The notes: generated by a model from the letters alone, not told the origin. 64,000 nt of DNA from an uncultured Collinsella sp. (GCA_934654835.1 CAKUGY010000011.1:1-64000), one strand, 5' to 3'; numbered from the stretch's first letter, positions 1 through 8,084 are shown. Translations and numbers: made by a program.

Positions 1-33
1 ACTGTCCCCTTGTCACATGTGAAGGAGGATGCC

Positions 34-798
34 GTGGTTGGCATTGGTATCGACATCGGCTCGACGGCTGCGAAGGCTGCGGTGGTGGAGGCGGATGACG
101 CGATCGCCTGGACCTGCGTGATGCCGACGGGGTATTCGTCGGTCGATGCGGCCGAGCGCCTGCGCGCAGAGCTTGCTTCGGCCGGCTACGACGTGGCGGC
201 CGACGACGTGCGTGTGGTCGCGACCGGTTACGGCCGTGTCGCCGTGCCCTATGCGCACAAGGTCGTGACCGAGATCACCTGCCATGGCACCGGTGCTGTG
301 GCGCTCTTTGGCGACCACGGCACCGTGATCGACGTGGGCGGCCAGGACACCAAGGTCATCCAACTTAAAGGCGGCCGCGTGGCCAAGTTTGCCATGAACG
401 ACAAGTGCGCTGCCGGTACGGGGCGCTTTTTGGAGATCATGGCCGATCGTCTGGGCATTTCTCAGCAGCAGATGGCCGACCTCGCCCGCTCCGGTGAGCC
501 AACCAAGATCAGCAGCATGTGTACAGTGTTTGCCGAAAGCGAGGTCATTAGCCTGATCGGTCGCGGTGAGCCGCGCGAAAACATCGCGCGCGGTGTGATC
601 GAAAGCGTCGTGTCGCGCGTGGCGACTATGGCCGGGCAGGCAGCGGGCGCCCCGTACTACCTGACCGGCGGCCTGTGCGAGAACGCTTACGTTGTGGAGC
701 GGCTGGGAGCGCTGCTGGGCTCGCCGGTGACCACCTCGCCCGAAGCCCGTTTTGCCGGCGCCATCGGCGCGGCGATTCGCGCGCAGGCACTCGACTGA
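34..798 (+). CDS. 2-hydroxyacyl-CoA dehydratase/double-cubane reductase activase (HgdC/YjiL family)
   Basis: A 254-residue ASKHA-fold ATPase of the HgdC/YjiL/BcrAD family. These homodimers carry a bridging [4Fe-4S] cluster and use ATP to push an electron into a partner dehydratase or double-cubane-cluster reductase. Visible motifs are the N-terminal phosphate loop GIDIGSTAAK, the second phosphate motif VIDVGGQDTK near residue 98, and the two cluster cysteines C125 (NDKCAAGTG) and C163 (MCTVFAE), spaced as in HgdC. I chose GTG at 34 because AAGGAGG (22-28) sits 5 nt upstream; a TTG at 10 is in frame but has no ribosome site. A stop in another frame at 20-22 could be the end of the partner reductase gene lying outside the window. 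It heads a selenium operon. Whether it activates a dehydratase or a DCCP-type reductase cannot be told from here. Confidence 0.85.
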   Translation: MVGIGIDIGSTAAKAAVVEADDAIAWTCVMPTGYSSVDAAERLRAELASAGYDVAADDVRVVATGYGRVAVPYAHKVVTEITCHGTGAVALFGDHGTVIDVGGQDTKVIQLKGGRVAKFAMNDKCAAGTGRFLEIMADRLGISQQQMADLARSGEPTKISSMCTVFAESEVISLIGRGEPRENIARGVIESVVSRVATMAGQAAGAPYYLTGGLCENAYVVERLGALLGSPVTTSPEARFAGAIGAAIRAQALD

Positions 799-867
799 TG
801 CGCCGGTCGTAGATGCGCGTTCATGCGTATACTGGGAAGCAATGTTTGTATTTGAGAGGAGGTATCG

Positions 868-1917
868 ATGCTCGACGATCAGATTAAGCTCACGTCTATG
901 ACCGCCGCAAGTGGTTGAGCCGCTAAGCTGGCTCCTGGAGCCCTCGCCCAGGTCCTGGGCGACTTACCCAATGTGCCCAACGACAACTTGCTCGTGGGGT
1001 TCGATACCTCCGACGATGCGAGTGTCTTCCGTGTTGGCGAGAACCTGGGACTCGTTCAGTCCATCGACTTCTTCCCGCCGATGGTCGACGACCCGTTCCT
1101 GTTTGGCCAGATCGCGGCGGCAAACTCGCTGTCGGACATATACGCCATGGGTGGACGACCAAGCCATGCCATGAACCTGCTGTGCATTCCCAGCTGCCTG
1201 GGCGTTGAGGTTGCGGGGCAGATTTTGGCGGGCGGCGCCGACAAGTGCGTTGAGGCCGGCTGCACCATCGCGGGCGGCCACACCATCAATGACGATGAGC
1301 CCAAGTACGGCCTGTCCGTGAGCGGTTTTGTCCCGCTCGATCGCATGCTCGCCAACAGCGGCGCGCGCGAGGGCGATGCTCTGTTGCTGACCAAGGCGGT
1401 CGGCTCCGGCATCATCACTACGGCCATTAAGGGCGAGCTCATCGAGCAGGATGAGGCCGCAGCGATGTTTGACTCGATGCGCACCCTCAACGAAGCACCG
1501 ATTCGCCTTGCCGAGGGGCTCGAGCTTCACGGCTGTACCGACGTTACGGGCTTTGGCCTGATTGGGCATGCGTGCGAGATGGCTGAGGGATCGGGCGTGC
1601 AGATTGAGCTTGCGTCTGGGGCGGTGCCACTCTTTGACCGGGTGCTCGATATGGCGCGTCTGGGCATTATTCCGGCGGGCGCCTACCGAAACCAGGATTT
1701 CTTTGGCCCACGTGTGGCTGCCGACGATGACCCGGAGCCGGGCATGCTGGATGCGCTGTACGATCCGCAGACGTCTGGTGGCCTTCTCATCGCGGCGCCT
1801 GCCGCCGATGTGGATGAGCTTGCGCGCCGCCTGCATGCCGAGGGCCGCATTGCTGCCGTTGTCGGTCGCGTGTGCGAGGCAGTGCCGGGCGGTCCCGCTG
1901 TTCACGTTGTCCGCTAG
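868..1917 (+). CDS. selD: Selenide, water dikinase (selenophosphate synthase), selenocysteine-containing
   Basis: SelD makes selenophosphate from selenide and ATP, the Se donor for Sec-tRNA and for labile-Se cofactors. Reading from ATG 868 (AGGAGG 857-862 upstream), the frame meets TGA at 916-918, codon 17, in the context S-G-U-A-A-K-L. That is the catalytic Cys/Sec position of SelD (Cys17 in E. coli), with the essential Lys three residues later. Downstream the frame is open for 332 more codons with typical SelD sequence: GFDTSDDASVF, the Gly-rich GG.P.HAMN region, ADKCVEAG, TDVTGFGLIGH and DPQTSGGLL. A conventional gene caller would start at 973 and lose the catalytic N-terminus. Total 349 residues including Sec17. 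A stable hairpin follows the UGA. selA, selB and selC are all present further on in the window, so decoding is possible. Confidence 0.93.
919..960 (+). promoter_or_regulatory. Candidate bacterial SECIS downstream of selD UGA17
   Basis: Two perfect hairpins lie directly after the UGA: 930-934 pairs with 938-942 (GGCTC/GAGCC, loop CTG), and 946-951 pairs with 955-960 (GCCCAG/CTGGGC, loop GTC). The first apical loop is 17-19 nt past the UGA, within the distance expected for SelB-binding SECIS elements; the second is 34 nt away. Which one SelB binds is inference. Confidence 0.5.
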
Positions 1918-1973
1918 CGGCGCGTTTATTGAACTATGTACTGTTTTAGAACGATGAACTCGAAAGGAAAACT

Positions 1974-2600
1974 ATGTCTACCAAGATTGAAGTCAACGCC
2001 ATGGGCGATGCCTGCCCGCTGCCCGTCGTCAAGACGCTCAAGGCCTTGAAGCAGCTTGAGGGCGAGGGCACCGTCGTGACCTCGGTCGATAACGAGGCCG
2101 CCGTCAAGAATATCTCCAAGATGGCGCAGGAGAAGGGCTGCACGGCCTCGGTCGAGAAGGTTTCTGACGTCGAGTGGCACGTGACCGTCGCGACTGCTGG
2201 TGCCGTTGCCGTGGCCGACCCTGAGCAGGACGGTGCCGCCTTCTGCGACGCCAGCGCCGGCAAGGGGAAGCTGGTCATCTCCGTCTACACCGACTGCATG
2301 GGCCGCGGTGACGACGAGCTGGGCCACAAGCTCATGAAGGCGTTCATCTTTGCCGTGACGCAGCAGGAGGAACTGCCCGCGACCATGCTGTTCTACAACG
2401 GCGGCGCCAAGTTCACCGTCGAGGGCTCGCCGGTGCTCGACGACCTTAAGGGGCTGGCCGAGCAGGGTGTGGAGATCCTCACCTGCGGCACCTGCCTCGA
2501 TCACTTTGGCATTAAGGACCAGCTCGCGGTGGGCGAGGTCACCAACATGTACGTGATCGTGGAGAAGATGGAGCAGGCCGTGCGCGTCGTGCGCCCGTAA
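1974..2600 (+). CDS. yedF: Selenium metabolism protein YedF (TusA-like + DsrE-like)
   Basis: 208 residues in two parts. Residues 1-75 are a TusA/SirA-like domain with the CPxP motif (C14-P-L-P) used to carry sulfur or selenium as a persulfide/perselenide. Residues about 95-208 are a DsrE-like domain with the conserved YTDCMGRGDDELG and LTCGTCLDHF segments. This is the architecture of the selenium-associated YedF family (TIGR03527), which co-occurs with SelD. It lies 56 nt after selD with the ribosome site GAAAGGAAA before ATG 1974, and is followed at once by a DUF3343 gene and a cysteine desulfurase. Its likely role is to deliver Se to SelD or to a molybdenum hydroxylase. That role is known only from comparative genomics. 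Confidence 0.9.
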   Translation: MSTKIEVNAMGDACPLPVVKTLKALKQLEGEGTVVTSVDNEAAVKNISKMAQEKGCTASVEKVSDVEWHVTVATAGAVAVADPEQDGAAFCDASAGKGKLVISVYTDCMGRGDDELGHKLMKAFIFAVTQQEELPATMLFYNGGAKFTVEGSPVLDDLKGLAEQGVEILTCGTCLDHFGIKDQLAVGEVTNMYVIVEKMEQAVRVVRP

Positions 2601-2618
2601 CGCGTGGACGGGATTGCC

Positions 2619-2870
2619 ATGAGGGAGAAGCGCCCGGCGCTTGTTATCACGTTTCCCACCACAGCGGCCGCCATGGGTTGCGAGAGCCTTTGCATCGAGC
2701 GCGGCCTTCCCGGGCGCACGATTCCCGTGCCTGGGGAGGTCGCGGCCGGCTGCGGCCTGGCTTGGAAGGCGCTGCCTTCGGATGAGAAATTGCTGCGCGG
2801 CGAGCTTGCCGCGGCTGGCGTTCCCACCGAGGGCTTTACCGTGATCGACATGTGGGAGGTCGTGCGATGA
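2619..2870 (+). CDS. DUF3343 domain protein (putative Se/S carrier)
   Basis: An 83-residue protein of the DUF3343 family. It has the opening strand ALVITFPTTAAAM, the conserved GLPGRTIPVPGEV segment and the AGCGLAW motif whose cysteine is the only strong candidate for chemistry. Small proteins of this family sit beside SelD, YedF and EF2568-type desulfurases in several genomes and are thought, without direct proof, to carry selenium or sulfur. ATG 2619 is preferred (GGACGGG just upstream); GTG 2604 in the same frame is possible. Its stop overlaps the next start as ATGA (2867-2870), which points to translational coupling with the desulfurase. A second, longer DUF3343 protein occurs at 30580-30975. 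Confidence 0.75.
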   Translation: MREKRPALVITFPTTAAAMGCESLCIERGLPGRTIPVPGEVAAGCGLAWKALPSDEKLLRGELAAAGVPTEGFTVIDMWEVVR

Positions 2871-4006
2871 TCTACCTAGATAACGCGGCGACGACCATGC
2901 ATAAGCCGCAGACGGTGATCGATGCCGTGACGCAGGCGATGTGTTCGCTCGGCAATGCCGGGCGCGGTGCCACATCGGGTGCACTCGATGCCGCGCGCAC
3001 CATCCACGGCTGTCGTGCCAAGCTCGCGCGCCTGCTGGGTTGCCCGCGGGCCGACCATGTGTGCTTTACGCCCAACTCGACGGCGGCGCTCAACACCGCC
3101 ATCAACGGCGTGGTGCGTCCCGGTGACCGCGTGGTCACGACGGTGCTCGAGCATAACTCCGTGCTGCGTCCGCTCAATCGTCTTGCGGCGGAGCGGGGCG
3201 TTACCGTTGAACATGTCGGCTGCGATGCGAACGGCGTACTCGACTATGAAGAGCTTGAGCGCCTGGTGACGCCGGGCACGCGTGCCGTGGTGGTGACGCA
3301 TGCCTCTAACGTGACCGGCAATGCCGTTGACGTTGCGCGCGTGGCGGCCATGGCGCATGCTGCCGGCGCGCTCGTTATCGTCGATGCGTCGCAGTCTGCT
3401 GGCGCGTCTCTGATCGACATGCAGGGCATGGGGCTCGATATCGTGTGCTTTACCGGCCACAAGGGGCTTATGGGTCCGCAGGGTACCGGTGGCCTGGCCG
3501 TGGCGGAGGGCGTCGACGTGGCTCCGTGGGCCATGGGCGGCACGGGCGTGCACAGCTTCGAAGCGTTGCAGCCGCATGAGTGGCCCACGCGCCTGGAGGC
3601 GGGCACGCTCAACGGACACGGTATCGCTGGCCTTTCCGCCGGCCTCGACTTTATCGAGGCCCAGGGCGGAGTCGAGGCGATTGCGGCTCGCGAGCGTGCG
3701 CTCGCCGATCGCTTCCTGGCCGGTGTGCGCGAGATTTCGGGGGTCAAGCTTTACGGCGCCTTCGACCAGCCGACGCGCTCGGCGATCGTGTCGCTCAACG
3801 TGGGCGATGTCGATTCGGCCGAAATATCGGACGCGCTCATGCAGGGGTGGGGGATTGCGACGCGCCCCGGCGCCCATTGCGCCCCGCTTATGCACCGAGC
3901 GCTGGGAACCGAGCGCCAGGGCGTCGTGCGCTTCTCGTTTGGCTACTTCAACACGGACGAAGAGGTCGACATGGCGGTTGAGGCGTTGCTCGATTTGGCC
4001 TGTTAA
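2867..4006 (+). CDS. Cysteine desulfurase-like PLP enzyme (EF2568 family), selenium-linked
   Basis: 379 residues, class V aminotransferase fold. It begins MIYLDNAATT, the usual start of NifS/SufS-type enzymes; has the PLP lysine K199 in FTGHKGLMGPQGTGGL and a late cysteine C338 in GAHCAPL, positioned like the persulfide/selenide-forming Cys of desulfurases. It matches the subfamily (EF2568 type, TIGR01977) that is repeatedly found with SelD, YedF and DUF3343 in organisms with selenium-dependent molybdenum hydroxylases. It probably releases S or Se from cysteine or selenocysteine for SelD or the hydroxylase. Last gene of the operon: the ATGA overlap with the previous gene and the terminator 24 nt after its stop define the unit. 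Confidence 0.88.
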   Translation: MIYLDNAATTMHKPQTVIDAVTQAMCSLGNAGRGATSGALDAARTIHGCRAKLARLLGCPRADHVCFTPNSTAALNTAINGVVRPGDRVVTTVLEHNSVLRPLNRLAAERGVTVEHVGCDANGVLDYEELERLVTPGTRAVVVTHASNVTGNAVDVARVAAMAHAAGALVIVDASQSAGASLIDMQGMGLDIVCFTGHKGLMGPQGTGGLAVAEGVDVAPWAMGGTGVHSFEALQPHEWPTRLEAGTLNGHGIAGLSAGLDFIEAQGGVEAIAARERALADRFLAGVREISGVKLYGAFDQPTRSAIVSLNVGDVDSAEISDALMQGWGIATRPGAHCAPLMHRALGTERQGVVRFSFGYFNTDEEVDMAVEALLDLAC

Positions 4007-4029
4007 ACACGCTCAAGCGTTTATACTTG

Positions 4030-4059
4030 CGGGGCGGGTGTTTTGCCCGTCCCGTTTTT
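4030..4059 (+). terminator. Rho-independent terminator of the selD operon
   Basis: A 9-bp stem (4030-4038 with 4046-4054, one G-U pair) with loop TGTTTTG, followed by five T. It lies 24 nt after the desulfurase stop and before the brnQ ribosome site. Confidence 0.9.
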
Positions 4060-4082
4060 GTTTCGACCCGAAAGGTGGCCCT

Positions 4083-5441
4083 ATGGCTTCATCTGCCCCG
4101 CGCGGTCTTCGCTCCGACCATGTCGTTACCGTCGGCATCGCCCTGTTCTCGATGCTCTTTGGTGCCGGTAACCTGATCATTCCGCCGTTGCTGGCGCTCC
4201 AGGCCGGCACCGCCACGCCGCTTGCCATGGTCGGCTTTTTGATTGCCGCCATCGGCTTGCCCGTCATGGGCTTTATCGCCGTGGCGCTCGCCGGTACGGC
4301 GCGCGAGCTTGCCGGTCGCGTGCATCCCAAGTTTGGTGAGTTCTTTGTCGCGGCGGTGTATCTGGCCATCGGCCCGTGCCTGGCTATTCCGCGCACGAGC
4401 TCCACGGCATTCGAGATGCTGGTGCCGCTGCTGCCCGAGGGTGTCTCGCTCGGCACGGCGCGTCTGGTGTTCGCCGTCGGTTTCTTTGTCGTCGCGTTTG
4501 CGCTCACGCTGCGTCCTGGCGTCATTACGCGTGTGCTCGGCCGCATTACGGGCCCCGCACTCATCGCGCTCATCGTGCTGGTCGTGGGTGCTGCCGTGAT
4601 ATCGCCGCTGGGACCGGCTGCCGAGCCTCAGACTCCCTACGATGCGGGCGCTACCGTGCAGGGCTTTCTGACTGGCTACCAGACCATGGATCTGCTCGCG
4701 TCGCTCGCCTTTGGCATTATCATCGCTGAGACTATCCACGAGCTGGGCGTGACCGATGACAAGCGCGTGGCCTTCGAGATTTCGCGTTCCGGTGTGATCG
4801 CCGGCGCGCTCATGGCCATCATCTACTGCGGCCTGGCGCTTGCCGGCATGCAACTCGGCACGGTTATGCCCGATGCTACCAACGGTGCCGCCATCCTCGC
4901 CCGTTCGGCCTCTATGCACTTTGGCCTTGCTGGCACGGTTGTCGTCTTTGCGATTTTCTTCCTCGCCTGCATGAACGTGTGCATCGGCCTTATCAGCTGC
5001 TGCTCGCGCTACTTCTGCGAGACGTATGTGGTTAAAGGGGGAGCGGAGGCTTCCGAGGAGGCCATGCGCCGCCCCTTTGCGATTCTTGCCTTTGTGTTCG
5101 CGGCGTTTTCGTGCGTGCTCTCCAACGTGGGCCTCGACATGATCCTCATGTTCTCGGTGCCCATGCTCAACGCCTTGTATCCTGTTGCCATTGTGTTGGT
5201 GCTTATGGGCCTGGTGCATGGCTTTTGCGACGCGCATCCGCAGGTGTGGGTTTGGGTCGGCGGCGTTGTCGCGGTGCAGAGTGTGATCACCTCGGTCCGC
5301 GACGCATTCTTTGCGGGCGCGTGGTTGCCGTTCGATGCGCTGCCGCTGGCGGACATTGGAGCCGCATGGGCGCCGGTCGCCGTGGCGGCGTTCGTGATTG
5401 GTCTGCTCCATAGCCAGTTTGTCGCACATTCGAGGAGCTAG
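4083..5441 (+). CDS. brnQ: Branched-chain amino acid transport system II carrier protein
   Basis: 452-residue polytopic membrane protein of the LIVCS (BrnQ) family, a cation-coupled symporter for Leu, Ile and Val. The N-terminus reads VGIALFSMLFGAGNLIIPP, the family signature at the first membrane segment; about twelve hydrophobic segments follow, including GFLIAAIGLPVMGFIAVAL and a PMLNALYPVAIVLVLMGL stretch in the last third. ATG 4083 is chosen because AAAGGTGG stands just before it and everything upstream is terminator. The open frame extends much further upstream, through the desulfurase gene, but that is a shadow. It stands alone between two terminator or promoter signals. Confidence 0.93.
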   Translation: MASSAPRGLRSDHVVTVGIALFSMLFGAGNLIIPPLLALQAGTATPLAMVGFLIAAIGLPVMGFIAVALAGTARELAGRVHPKFGEFFVAAVYLAIGPCLAIPRTSSTAFEMLVPLLPEGVSLGTARLVFAVGFFVVAFALTLRPGVITRVLGRITGPALIALIVLVVGAAVISPLGPAAEPQTPYDAGATVQGFLTGYQTMDLLASLAFGIIIAETIHELGVTDDKRVAFEISRSGVIAGALMAIIYCGLALAGMQLGTVMPDATNGAAILARSASMHFGLAGTVVVFAIFFLACMNVCIGLISCCSRYFCETYVVKGGAEASEEAMRRPFAILAFVFAAFSCVLSNVGLDMILMFSVPMLNALYPVAIVLVLMGLVHGFCDAHPQVWVWVGGVVAVQSVITSVRDAFFAGAWLPFDALPLADIGAAWAPVAVAAFVIGLLHSQFVAHSRS

Positions 5442-5452
5442 GGTTTCTGCGC

Positions 5453-5481
5453 TTGCACAGGCGGGGAGTCTCCCCTATAAT
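5453..5481 (+). promoter_or_regulatory. Promoter for tRNA-Pro/tRNA-Gly
   Basis: TTGCAC (5453-5458), 17-nt spacer, perfect TATAAT (5476-5481), about 50 nt before the first tRNA. The spacer contains a short GGGGA/TCCCC hairpin that may also help end brnQ transcripts. Confidence 0.65.
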
Positions 5482-5532
5482 TTCCTTCGCTTTGGGACAC
5501 GCAAGGTTTAGACCTTAGCTGCTCAACACCTT

Positions 5533-5609
5533 CGGGACGTGGCGCAGTTTGGTAGCGCGCCTGCTTTGGGAGCAGGATGTCGCAGGTTCAAATCCTGTCG
5601 TCCCGACCA
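5533..5609 (+). tRNA. tRNA-Pro (TGG)
   Basis: Complete cloverleaf of 77 nt with encoded CCA. The acceptor arms are CGGGACG and CGTCCCG. The anticodon loop TTTGGGA has anticodon TGG at 5567-5569, and the T arm contains GGTTCAAATCC. Confidence 0.96.
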
Positions 5610-5615
5610 TATCTT

Positions 5616-5689
5616 GCGGGCGTAGTTCAATGGTAGAACCCCAGCCTTCCAAGCTGATGACGCGGGTTCGATTCCCGTCGCCCGCTCCA
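5616..5689 (+). tRNA. tRNA-Gly (TCC)
   Basis: 74 nt with encoded CCA. The acceptor arms are GCGGGCG and CGCCCGC. The loop CTTCCAA has anticodon TCC at 5648-5650, and the T arm has GGTTCGATTCC. The outermost anticodon-stem pair is a C-A mismatch. It lies 6 nt after tRNA-Pro and is probably co-transcribed. Confidence 0.95.
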
Positions 5690-5701
5690 CAAGATAGCTT
5701 A

Positions 5702-5736
5702 ACGGCTCTGGCCCCTTTGCGACCAGAGCCGTTTTT
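5702..5736 (+). terminator. Rho-independent terminator after the tRNA pair
   Basis: Perfect 10-bp stem ACGGCTCTGG/CCAGAGCCGT (5702-5711 with 5723-5732), 11-nt loop, then a T run. Confidence 0.92.
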
Positions 5737-5768
5737 ATGTATGCGCCGGGGACCCCACATCCCCTCCT

Positions 5769-5838
5769 AAGTTGCGGTGAAATACGGACTGTTTTTCGGC
5801 TTTTACGAGCTCCTGCAGTCCGTATTTCACCGCAACTT
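5769..5838. repeat. Intergenic palindrome family A, copy 1
   Basis: Perfect 23-bp inverted repeat (5769-5791 with 5816-5838) around a 24-nt loop, core AGTTGCGGTGAAATACGGAC. It is one of five copies in the window. It is preceded by CCCCTCC, a flank that recurs inverted after copy 2 on the far side of the next gene. Confidence 0.9.
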
Positions 5839-6022
5839 TTTGTAAGGGAGGTTTTTGACACCGCTGAGAGGCCTGTGGCTACCGTCTGCCGAGCTTCAAA
5901 ATGCCTTTTGAAGCCCTGAGCTGCGGCGTCAAGCTTTTGGTCAGCTTTTGGCAAGATTATTGAACGCCGTTCTGCGATAGCGTAATGCTATTCGCTTGTT
6001 CTTGATAGTTGTGGGGCTAGTT

Positions 6023-7021
6023 ATGCTCGATAAAGGCAAACATTTTCCGCAGTCATACGCAAGGATGCTGTTTACGGCGCTTGGAATTCATCAAGATGGA
6101 CAGTTGCTTGTAACGATTGACCCTTGGGATGAACGTCGCGCGCGCGATCTTATGCAGGAAAAGCTTCTGCTTCTTCTTTACAACCATGTATATGTCGATC
6201 CCGTTTATTGGAACAGCCTTGACGTTAAGGACCGCGTCTTTCAGTTAGCGTCTGCCATTGCAGTCGTTGAGCCGGATGCCGTGTTTTGCGGATCGACTGC
6301 GGCTTTGCTATATGGCATAGGCTCGGCGCACACGCTTCTCAATAAAGTACAAGTGCTGTTGCCGCGGTCTACGAGGCGCGATACGTATGAATTCGTTGAA
6401 TATCGGCGCTGGCGAGCGGGCGAGGTGTGGCGGTTCGGACCGTTTGCAGTAACGGATCCATACCGAACGGTGGTTGATATTGCTCGAACGAGTGCATTTC
6501 GGTATGCGCTTGGCTACGTCGATGGATTGGCCCGTGAGTATGACGTCGAGCGCGAGGAATTGCGCGCGTATGCGCAGGCTAATTGTCGCGGGCTGCATGG
6601 CATTGCGCGTGCGTTTGATGTGTTCGAGTATATGGACGGAAGGTCGGATAACGGGGGAGAGTCCGAGGCGCGGGCGGCCATGCTTCTTGCCGGCATCGCT
6701 GCGCCCGAGCTTCAGATTGAGCTAGCTCGGCCAGGAAACTCCGGCTATTATCTGGCAGATTATGGTTGGCAGATGCCAGATGGGTCGTGGATGTTGGCAG
6801 AGCTTCATGGTTTGGGCAAGTTCGAGGACGATACTCAAAACGACGTTGAGCATGCCGCGGCAAAAACCTATCGAGCTGCCTTATTGCGCGATGCGAACCT
6901 GCGTGCCATGGGTCATAACGTCATTCATTTCAAGCTGTCAGACACCTACGACGTCGATGCTTTCGGCGCCATGATGCGCGGTTACGGCATTCCAACAACA
7001 AAGCCTTTTGCGGATTCCTGA
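6023..7021 (+). CDS. AbiEi/DUF559-like protein of unknown function
   Basis: 332 residues. The first two thirds follow the pattern of AbiEi-type proteins: an N-terminal winged-helix-like part, VFCGSTAALLYGIG, a basic strand-rich middle and VTDPYRTVVDIARTS near residue 150. The last 115 residues resemble the DUF559/Vsr-like nuclease fold, with SEARAAMLL, LADYGW, LAELHGLGKFE and a closing RAMGHNVIHFKL; the usual catalytic ExK or EVDG is only partly preserved (ELHG). Proteins of this build are common in actinobacteria and usually orphan. ATG 6023 is chosen (GTGGGG upstream) over TTG 5996. The gene is visibly richer in A/T than its neighbours and is bounded by inverted copies of palindrome family A. 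It has no AbiEii toxin partner here, so a type IV antitoxin role is doubtful. Confidence 0.7.
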   Translation: MLDKGKHFPQSYARMLFTALGIHQDGQLLVTIDPWDERRARDLMQEKLLLLLYNHVYVDPVYWNSLDVKDRVFQLASAIAVVEPDAVFCGSTAALLYGIGSAHTLLNKVQVLLPRSTRRDTYEFVEYRRWRAGEVWRFGPFAVTDPYRTVVDIARTSAFRYALGYVDGLAREYDVEREELRAYAQANCRGLHGIARAFDVFEYMDGRSDNGGESEARAAMLLAGIAAPELQIELARPGNSGYYLADYGWQMPDGSWMLAELHGLGKFEDDTQNDVEHAAAKTYRAALLRDANLRAMGHNVIHFKLSDTYDVDAFGAMMRGYGIPTTKPFADS

Positions 7022-7053
7022 TAGCAGGGACAACCAACTCCGCCGCCTAACAA

Positions 7054-7124
7054 TAAGTTGCGGTGAAATGCGGACTAAATGGCAGCTCAGAGGCATAAAA
7101 TAGTCCGTATTTCACCGCAACTTA
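7054..7124. repeat. Intergenic palindrome family A, copy 2
   Basis: 24-nt arms (7054-7077 with 7101-7124) with one G-T wobble. It ends in TTAGGAGGGGATGGGG, the reverse complement of the flank before copy 1. Confidence 0.9.
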
Positions 7125-7169
7125 GGAGGGGATGGGGTTGATGGAGGGGGCGGTGCCGCTGCTTGTCGG

Positions 7170-7646
7170 TTAGTTGCGAGGGCGGTGGCGGAGCTTGTCG
7201 ATGGTGGCGTCGGTGCTGCGGCTGCGGGCGTCGGTGGCGCGTTCGCGTGCTTCGGCTGCGTTGATGCGTTTGCGACGGTAATCGATCATGCCTTGGATGA
7301 TGGGCTTGCCAAAGCTCACGACGTCGTCGTTGTAGATGGCGGTGCGGGCTGCAAGCAGGCAGTCGCTAAAGTCCATATGCGTCCTGCCAAACAGCTTGAT
7401 GGCAAAGGCGATAACGGTGGGCTCGTCGACCATGACATCGTCGAGCAGCTTGGTCATGGCCGCCGCGATCTCGGGGCGGGGGACCTTGTATACGTCGCGT
7501 AGCGTGACGGCGACGCGTGTGATGATCTCGGGGTAGACGCGGGTGGTGCGCGTGGCGATAACCTTGGCGGCGCGCGGCGACAGGACCTCGTCGTCGTTAA
7601 GCAGGTAGCGTAGGATAACGGTCTCGTCGATGATGGTGCTACTCAT
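7170..7646 (-). CDS. PIN-domain toxin of a toxin-antitoxin pair
   Basis: 158-residue PIN-fold putative ribonuclease. The N-terminus IIDETVILRYLLNDD carries the first acidic residue (D7), and MDFSDCLLAA near residue 92 carries the later conserved acids of the four-acid, metal-binding PIN site. The last 30 residues are a charged Arg-rich tail beyond the usual domain end. The start ATG at 7646 lies 8 nt inside the antitoxin gene, typical of coupled toxin-antitoxin operons. By analogy with VapC it would cleave RNA; the target is unknown. Confidence 0.8.
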   Translation of the reverse strand: MSSTIIDETVILRYLLNDDEVLSPRAAKVIATRTTRVYPEIITRVAVTLRDVYKVPRPEIAAAMTKLLDDVMVDEPTVIAFAIKLFGRTHMDFSDCLLAARTAIYNDDVVSFGKPIIQGMIDYRRKRINAAEARERATDARSRSTDATIDKLRHRPRN

Positions 7647-7962
7647 GGATGTCTACTTCCTCGGGACCCAAGATCGAATCGTCGCTTTCTGCGGCGAGAT
7701 ATTCAATCCAGGCGTTGCGTTCCTCGGACCGTCGATTGGGGTCCCCGTAAGCCTTAAGCGCTCCGTAGGCAGCCGTGCCATCCTTTGAGCGCACGGCGAT
7801 CGGCTGAAAAGGCAGTTTGCGCATGAGGATGCTCTGCGAAACAAAAAGGCGAACGGCCTCGGCAAGCGATGTGCCCATGGCGTCGTAGAGACGCTCGGCA
7901 TGCTGTTTGTCCTCTTCGCGAATGCGCACCTGTAGGATGGCTCGTTTTTGAGTCGATGACAT
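7639..7962 (-). CDS. RelB/DinJ-family antitoxin
   Basis: 107 residues. The first 55 match the RelB/DinJ ribbon-helix-helix pattern: LQVRIREEDKQHAERLY, GTSLAEAVRLFVSQSI, then KLPFQP. The rest is acidic and would be the toxin-binding tail. It is the first gene of the pair, overlapping the PIN toxin by 8 nt, with AGGGGG just before its start. RelB/DinJ antitoxins normally partner RelE-fold toxins, so the PIN partner is unusual. It probably autoregulates the operon. Confidence 0.82.
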   Translation of the reverse strand: MSSTQKRAILQVRIREEDKQHAERLYDAMGTSLAEAVRLFVSQSILMRKLPFQPIAVRSKDGTAAYGALKAYGDPNRRSEERNAWIEYLAAESDDSILGPEEVDIHE

Positions 7963-8084
7963 CGCTAGCCCCCTTATCTAGTGCAACACAGATGGTCAAA
8001 TTCGCCCAGTGCTTTCTTTTGACTATCTTATATCCACCACTTTATTTCACTCAAGTTAATAAGTGTAAACATAGCTACAAGCGT

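Noticed and set aside
2..22. Possible end of an upstream gene in frame 2, ending at TGA 20-22.
   Set aside because: A dehydratase or double-cubane reductase gene is expected upstream of the activase, but only six codons are visible, which is not enough to call it.
973..1917. SelD starting at ATG 973.
   Set aside because: This would remove the active-site residue and Lys; a strong ribosome site and a matching N-terminus exist at 868 with UGA as Sec.
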